Below, in pieces: positions 7,561 through 8,248 of a DNA stretch of 8,248 bases. Origin of the DNA: Selenomonas sp. (GTDB lineage Bacteria > Bacillota_C > Negativicutes > Selenomonadales > Selenomonadaceae); assembly GCA_017940705.1 (NCBI GenBank), contig JAGAYB010000021.1, positions 1 through 8,248 on the forward strand, in the 5' to 3' direction. The notes beneath the pieces are model-generated. The model made no database searches. It was not told the DNA's origin and saw nothing but the letters and a program-made list of their open reading frames with translations. Positions within the stretch are counted from its first letter, which is position 1, and every line of letters begins with the position of its first letter. A program made the translations under genes and the position numbers.

Positions 7561-7582
7561 AAGGAGGATAACAGAGAAATTG
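7561..7582 (+). promoter_or_regulatory. pgaD ribosome binding site and TTG start with long spacing
   Basis: AAGGAGGA (7561-7568) precedes TTG 7580 by 11 bases, almost the same layout as pgaC. No ATG or GTG in frame lies between the site and the conserved part of the protein, so TTG is the best start. Confidence 0.6.
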
Positions 7583-8041
7583 GAAAAAGAAAAGGATTTG
7601 GATAACCAATCCCCGGTATATGAGGCCAAGCATAAGCGGCCTCTGCTGGTACGCATTCTTGAGGAAGTATTCGCGTTTGTCTGCACCATAATCTTATGGT
7701 TTTTTATCATTATCACCTTATACAACAAATTATATGTCAATGCCAACCCCGAGGAACATCATGTCTTAATAATTATGGCGCTTGTCAGTGTCGCAGCTAT
7801 TGTTGTTTTGGCAGGCTGGCAATTTTACAACTGGTTTCGCTTTCATAACAAAAAGCGGCGCAAAGAATTCCCAACACAATCCCTTGAAGAAGTTGGCAGG
7901 CTCTACGGCATATCGGAAAAGAACATGGAACGCCTGCAAAATATTCGCAATGTGGCTGTGGTGGAGTTTCGCAACCACCGCTACTATTACTGCATAGACG
8001 GCGAAGACCCCATTGAAATCGGCATGCTGCACAAAAAATAA
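7580..8041 (+). CDS. pgaD: PgaD, PNAG synthase membrane subunit
   Basis: PgaD is the small inner-membrane partner of PgaC; in E. coli the pair form the cyclic di-GMP-responsive synthase. The 153-residue product has a charged N-terminus, two hydrophobic helices (about 27-49 and 62-86) joined by a short loop, then a basic patch (HNKKRRKEF, 89-97) and a cytoplasmic tail. The tail ends in RNHRYYYCIDGEDP followed by a short charged segment. Size and two-helix layout fit PgaD (about 137 residues in E. coli), and the gene follows pgaC by 21 bases. Sequence conservation in this family is low, so the call rests mainly on topology and operon position. The tail, with LEEVGRLYGISEKNMERLQ (102-120), could be helical. 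It is the last gene of the operon. Confidence 0.85.
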   Translation: MEKEKDLDNQSPVYEAKHKRPLLVRILEEVFAFVCTIILWFFIIITLYNKLYVNANPEEHHVLIIMALVSVAAIVVLAGWQFYNWFRFHNKKRRKEFPTQSLEEVGRLYGISEKNMERLQNIRNVAVVEFRNHRYYYCIDGEDPIEIGMLHKK

Positions 8042-8043
8042 CC

Positions 8044-8138
8044 CGTTGTCCTTATAAATATTCTGTATACAATCTTCTGCCTTATTGACATATTATACTT
8101 TGCCATCTATAATAACCTCATAAGCAAACAGGACAACG
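8044..8138. repeat. Distant inverted repeat CGTTGTCC / GGACAACG bracketing a promoter
   Basis: CGTTGTCC (8044-8051), three bases after the pgaD stop, is the exact inverse of GGACAACG (8131-8138). The 79 bases between them contain the consensus promoter at 8085-8113. The pair could be two operator half-sites or the ends of a small inserted cassette, or chance. Confidence 0.4.
8085..8113 (+). promoter_or_regulatory. Perfect consensus sigma-70-type promoter
   Basis: TTGACA (8085-8090) and TATAAT (8108-8113) both match the consensus at 6/6, with the ideal 17-base spacer. Transcription should begin near 8119-8121. It reads rightward, away from pgaD, into a series of hairpins with no open reading frame in this window. 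Confidence 0.8.
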
Positions 8139-8144
8139 TTGTCC
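8131..8144. repeat. Perfect palindrome GGACAACGTTGTCC
   Basis: These 14 bases are fully self-complementary and lie about 11 bases after the predicted transcription start, where a bound repressor could block elongation. The last two bases overlap the left arm of the next hairpin. As RNA it would not fold on itself well, but it could pair between two molecules. Confidence 0.55.
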
Positions 8145-8172
8145 CCCAGCACTAGGTACCGAGTGCTGGGGG
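8143..8172 (+). terminator. 11-bp GC-rich hairpin with self-complementary loop
   Basis: CCCCCAGCACT (8143-8153) pairs perfectly with AGTGCTGGGGG (8162-8172) around the loop AGGTACCG. It is about 100 bases after the pgaD stop and could terminate the pga transcript. It is followed by ATTTGTGCG and not a T tract, so intrinsic termination would be weak. It fits equally well as a structural domain of the putative small RNA. Confidence 0.4.
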
Positions 8173-8192
8173 ATTTGTGCGTTCATACAAAT
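8173..8192 (+). other. Small hairpin ATTTGT / ACAAAT
   Basis: ATTTGT (8173-8178) and ACAAAT (8187-8192) form a 6-bp stem with an 8-base loop, immediately after the strong hairpin. It is AT-rich and would be marginally stable alone, but it may stack on its neighbour. Confidence 0.35.
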
Positions 8193-8199
8193 TTTGGAC

Positions 8200-8245
8200 A
8201 AAGGCGTCCATAGGGCAGAAGTTTTCTGCGCTGTGGACGCCTTTT
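8200..8245 (+). terminator. Long hairpin followed by TTTT, probable intrinsic terminator
   Basis: AAAGGCGTCCA (8200-8210) pairs with TGGACGCCTTT (8234-8244). The stem continues through U-G, A-U and G-C pairs and a G-G mismatch into GCAGAA/TTCTGC (8215-8220 with 8224-8229), closed by a GTT loop. The plus-strand T run is only four bases and is followed by GCC. The A run on the left gives a weak T tract for the opposite strand too, so it might serve converging transcripts. It is the best terminator in the window, for pga, the putative small RNA, or both. Confidence 0.55.
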
Positions 8246-8248
8246 GCC

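Larger units (their letters stand above)
8120..8248 (+). ncRNA. Putative small structured RNA (may continue past the edge)
   Basis: Transcription from the consensus promoter would produce an RNA starting near 8120. It contains a 14-base palindrome (8131-8144), a very strong 11-bp hairpin (8143-8172), a 6-bp hairpin (8173-8192) and a long terminator-like hairpin (8200-8244) followed by TTTT. No credible start codon with ribosome binding site was found. The expected length is about 125-130 nt. It matches no RNA family I recognise; it lacks the features I would expect of 6S RNA or tmRNA. It could instead be the leader or attenuator of a gene beyond the right edge, or the end of a repeated element. 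Confidence 0.42.

Noticed and set aside
7622..7643. GAGGCC...GGCCTC inverted repeat early in pgaD
   Set aside because: It has 6-bp arms with a 10-base loop inside coding sequence. It is explained by codon content and too far from the start to control initiation convincingly.
8120..8248. tracrRNA or CRISPR-associated RNA
   Set aside because: The tandem hairpins suggested it, but there is no repeat-spacer array, no anti-repeat and no cas gene in the window.

Overview
The window most likely comes from an anaerobe with a Gram-negative envelope but Firmicutes-style expression signals, plausibly a member of the Negativicutes. The inference rests on strong AGGAGG-type ribosome binding sites, frequent TTG starts, an outer-membrane beta-barrel exporter, and tandem MoeA-like genes of a Firmicutes flavour. 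No taxonomic marker gene is present, so this placement is an inference.

Positions 1-2190 (minus strand) hold a two-gene molybdenum cofactor cluster. A MoeA-like molybdopterin-binding protein with a Cys-rich tail (2190-1159) is followed after 13 bases by a canonical MoeA (from 1145), which runs off the left edge missing only its last residues. The second gene's ribosome binding site overlaps the stop codon of the first, so the two are very likely one operon.

Positions 2191-2531 are a 341-base divergent, AT-rich control region. The pgaA-proximal end carries a perfect 17-bp palindrome (TACAATGTTACATTGTA), a third half-site 17 bases upstream beyond an A6T8 tract, and a separate GGAC-CTAA-GTCC inverted repeat. 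None can be assigned to a named regulator from sequence alone.

Positions 2532-8041 (plus strand) are a complete pgaABCD operon for synthesis, partial de-N-acetylation and export of poly-beta-1,6-N-acetyl-D-glucosamine (PNAG), a biofilm exopolysaccharide. PgaC (GT2 synthase) and PgaD (small membrane partner) make and translocate the polymer across the inner membrane. PgaB (NodB deacetylase plus C-terminal glycosidase-like domain) trims acetyl groups in the periplasm. PgaA (TPR domain plus beta-barrel) exports it. Gene order matches E. coli. PgaA is much shorter than the E. coli protein as I recall it, and pgaC and pgaD both appear to start at TTG with unusually long spacing from the ribosome binding site.

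Positions 8042-8248 contain no open reading frame I would call. They hold a perfect consensus sigma-70-type promoter (TTGACA, 17 bp, TATAAT) followed by a palindrome and three successive hairpins, the last resembling an intrinsic terminator. This is the strongest candidate for something undescribed: a small structured RNA of about 125-130 nt, or a leader/attenuator for a gene beyond the right edge.
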